Assembly (NCBI GenBank): GCA_030141605.1
Contig: JAQGDQ010000420.1
Coordinates: forward strand, 52,501-114,500
Direction: 5' to 3'
Length of the DNA stretch: 62,000 nucleotides
Source of the DNA: Tubiluchus corallicola
Taxonomy: Eukaryota; Priapulida; Priapulimorpha; Priapulimorphida; Tubiluchidae
Shown: positions 59,382 through 62,000 of the stretch, piece after piece
Layout of the letters: each line of letters begins with the position of its first letter
Position numbering within the stretch: the stretch's first letter is position 1
Notes under the pieces: generated by a model
What the model was told of the DNA's origin: nothing
The model's database searches: none
What the model saw: the letters and a program-made list of their open reading frames with translations, nothing else
Made by a program: the position numbers and the translations under genes

Positions 59382-61324
59382 TGAAAAATACTTTTGTAAA
59401 TTGTCAAGGACTATCCATCATTATTATAAAGTTGCTGTTTTTCTAAAACAAATTTAGTTTTAAGTTTTATCTCATAATTCTCGACAGAAATCGCTAGTGC
59501 CTTTCGAGGGCTGCATACTCAGTTGCCCATGTGTGATACTGCTTTTCCGCAAATTTAGCACATGCACTTTAGCGGAAGTGTCCTGCTTCGGCTAGTGGCA
59601 TACTCTGTGCCTTACAATTATGATGTTCGTGCTTCTACTCGACATTCAAGACTTTCATAATTAATTCACTGGCTTTCGTAAAATTAAACATTGATTGCCA
59701 GTACAGAACTTTATACATATTTTCACGGATTAAAATGCTGTTCTAGTTATTATCATAAGTATTTACCGTACATTCACTTAGAATAGAACTTTTGATAATT
59801 CTACAAATGACAGAACACTACATGGGAGACATTTGTTGCAAGCTCGCTGAACATTCCCATGTGCTGCCATGCACCACAGTACATGGCGAGGTCTTGTGCG
59901 GTGTCCTAGTGCACGTGGATGTCGAGCAAGTGCGTATGACCCCACATGTACCAGTCATCGTTTAAGAATTTTTGGATAACCTTTCCAAGCCAGATTTCAG
60001 TGTTAAATCTTATTAAATTTTAGTTCTTTCTAAGTGAAACTTGAGTGTTGAATCCTATTTCCAAGTCAGACTTAGGTGTTAAAACTTATTTAGCAATATG
60101 GTACATACACATTTATACGTCTATAGCACTTACATGAATTTTCTTATAATGTACTAACCTCGAAAACTTTGCGATATATGCGATGGGTACAGACAATGCC
60201 AGATATATGTTCAGAAATATTTAGGTCGGGCTGGCCATCACACTGGCATTGCACATTTATAGTGGAAGCAACTGACGACTTTCTGCAACAAATGCGAAGA
60301 TCTCCCGTATCGCTAGTACTGCCCATATTGGATATTCAGCTAACTTGGCATTTTTACATCTCAGTCTAGCCTTTATAGGCATGAAATAACCAATTAATTT
60401 GTCAATTTAACAGCTCCGTCACAGCTCTGCCCACACATTTACTGAATTTGTATTAAACGATTCAGATAAAGACTACAGCACCTACAATACTATTGTTGTT
60501 GCATAATTTGCATTTGAACTATATGAAAATTTAGAACTTGAGCAGGTCAACTTGGAACGGCACTCAGTACGTTAATGGCATTTCTCTTTCTCCATATGAA
60601 TAGTAAAAGAATGAGCTTTGCGTGAGCTGAATTTTTTTATTGATATGATTGAGGAGACTGTGATTATGAAATACCCGTGCCTTATTGACAGTTAGGTTTG
60701 GAGTCAAGTACTATAATTTGTGTTTGGATCAAATACAAATATGTTTCAGCACTATCAAGCAGAAGCAGAAGTATAAGAATACATCCAAAATTTACCAAAT
60801 GACTTTAAATACAAAAAATATATTTATTACCAGTTCATGACTATACTTTTATTCGTCATCACCACTTACATGTCATTGATGAATATTTTTCAAAATCTGT
60901 CTCCGTCAAGCTAAGCAGAGAAATTGATGAAAGGACAAAATATTGAAAGCAACACTGGTAGGATAGCAGTTTTTTGGATCAAAATAATTGTTAACAATTT
61001 ATTGATTTGTAACATCTCAAGGAGGCACTGGTCACTGCTGATATCCAACTGACAGAAAGCACGTTATTCGGCAGTACATCTTATACCCAAGTAGTCTTCT
61101 TAAGTAGAAGATATACCATTTAGTCATGTAGTCAGTTAGAAAAATAAACAGTCACCAGCATGTGTAGGACACATGCATGGCATGATGTTTATATTTGCTA
61201 AGTTTTGCTACTTGTTTCCATACTGTACTTACACTTATGTCATTAAAAGATTTAATGTGTTAAATGATAATATTAAATATTTAAATAATTTTAGTTTACC
61301 TTGATATTTGTGGAAGTTGGAATT
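59382..61324. other. Intergenic, no gene seen
   Basis: AT-rich with a GC-richer patch at 59,820-59,960 whose minus-strand frame (DTAQDLAMYCGAWQHMG) is broken by a stop. Overlapping frames at 60,144-60,369 have no known motif. Confidence 0.35.
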
Positions 61325-61625
61325 GTACATTATAATTAGGTGCTGCCATCTATGGGCTACTCCTGTTACATTCTACCAGCTGACTTACCCCCAGTATAAT
61401 TGTATGGTCCAGTGAATGCATATTCACTGGTTCTCTCCTTATTTTAAAGTAGTGGTTGTTGTGAAGCCTGTGCAAGTCTGCATAGATCAAGTCTTATACC
61501 TATATATACTGACTGTTTTTGCTTTCTAGTCACTCTCTCTCTCAGTGTTCAGTGCAGCAGTTGTGCTACTCATGTTTCTATAGTTTTAATAAACACTTTT
61601 CTGTTGTGTGCAGTGCAAATATGTA
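61325..61625 (+). repeat. LTR-like dispersed repeat, copy 2
   Basis: AGGTGCTGCCATCTATGG, AATTGTATGGTCCAGTGAAT, CTATATATACTGACTG, CTAGTCACTCTCTCTCTCAG and AATAAACACTTTTC appear in the same order as in the minus-strand copy at 20,345-20,700. The TATA box and AATAAA spacing fits an LTR. No retroelement frame adjoins within the window. Confidence 0.45.
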
Positions 61626-62000
61626 TTATAGGTTTTTTATTCTTATTCATACTTCTGTGCCTAAACTCAATCATAATAAAGTGAGTGAACAACAACTTCA
61701 AATGACTTTCACAATATTAATGAAATCTGCACTTGAGATTTTATAAGATATATGCTTTTTTATATTAGCTTTTATGTTAACCAAACCTAATTTCTTTTTA
61801 GTGAAATGACGATACCTTTCCTAACAAGTAGACATGCTGAAATTGCCCGCAACAGTTTAATTGTCGACCGGGAGCCACGGAAAGCACATTGTCATAAAGA
61901 ACTAGAAGTTAGTTCTAACATATTAACAGTGTACGTATATGCAGAAATGTAAGAGATTGTTGATAAATTGATTTGCCATTGTTAAAACGACTGCACTTGT
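61626..62000. other. End of window, no gene seen
   Basis: AT-rich. The 75-codon frame 61,519-61,746 overlaps the LTR-like repeat and has no recognisable product. Confidence 0.35.

Noticed and set aside
59820-59960. Ankyrin-like fragment on the minus strand
   Set aside because: Only a vague DTAQDLAMYCG resemblance, interrupted by a stop; too weak to call.

Overview
The window is AT-rich (roughly one third G+C by eye), intron-bearing metazoan DNA with a heavy load of microsatellites, minisatellites and short non-autonomous transposons. Its most telling content is a dispersed cluster of four hemerythrin genes. Circulating or muscle hemerythrins of this length (120 to 126 residues, MP..IP.PF.WDESF start, DFKYK end) are known from sipunculans and other annelids, brachiopods and priapulids, so the source is most likely a marine invertebrate of one of those groups. 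The sequence alone does not settle which.

Layout: (1) 1-9,000 holds a two-exon class A neuropeptide GPCR, closest to trissin-receptor-type proteins as far as I can judge, with a 6.8 kb first intron full of MITEs. (2) 9,000-15,000 is almost entirely repeats: a degenerate ATTC array, two oppositely oriented hexanucleotide arrays and a TTAA-flanked MITE. (3) 15,288-17,779 is hemerythrin A (minus), which carries a Tyr at a position that is His in every other copy and normally binds iron. (4) 17,800-25,000 is transposon debris: LINE, hAT, LTR-like, SINE and MITE pieces. (5) 25,036-26,637 is a single-exon TTLL4-like ligase (minus). (6) 27,000-32,000 is repeat-rich, with a hammerhead-like motif, a possible LTR with primer-binding site, and two tandem repeats. 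(7) 32,093-34,023 is hemerythrin B (minus) and 41,541-42,963 is hemerythrin C (minus), with a (GA)n array, a long palindrome, an RTE-type LINE tail and SINEs between them. (8) 43,300-48,700 separates the head-to-head genes C and D with two minisatellites and two hAT MITEs that carry (GA)n tracts. (9) 49,093-50,445 is hemerythrin D (plus). (10) 50,800-62,000 has a LINE remnant, a single-exon alpha-1,3-fucosyltransferase (GT10, plus), a 30-32 bp minisatellite, a single-exon YIPF6 (minus) and a hAT element with perfect 8 bp target duplications.

How the genes relate: the four hemerythrins share one exon plan (54, 129, 128, then 52 or 70 coding bases; intron phases 0, 0, 2; the last intron splits a Trp codon TG|G) and each has a TATA box shortly upstream of the start. 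B, C and D also share a leader motif and GC-ending codons typical of strongly expressed genes. A lacks both. The remaining genes (receptor, TTLL, fucosyltransferase, YIPF6) have no evident functional link to the cluster. All gene models here come from reading ORFs, splice signals and family motifs by eye; no database search was run.
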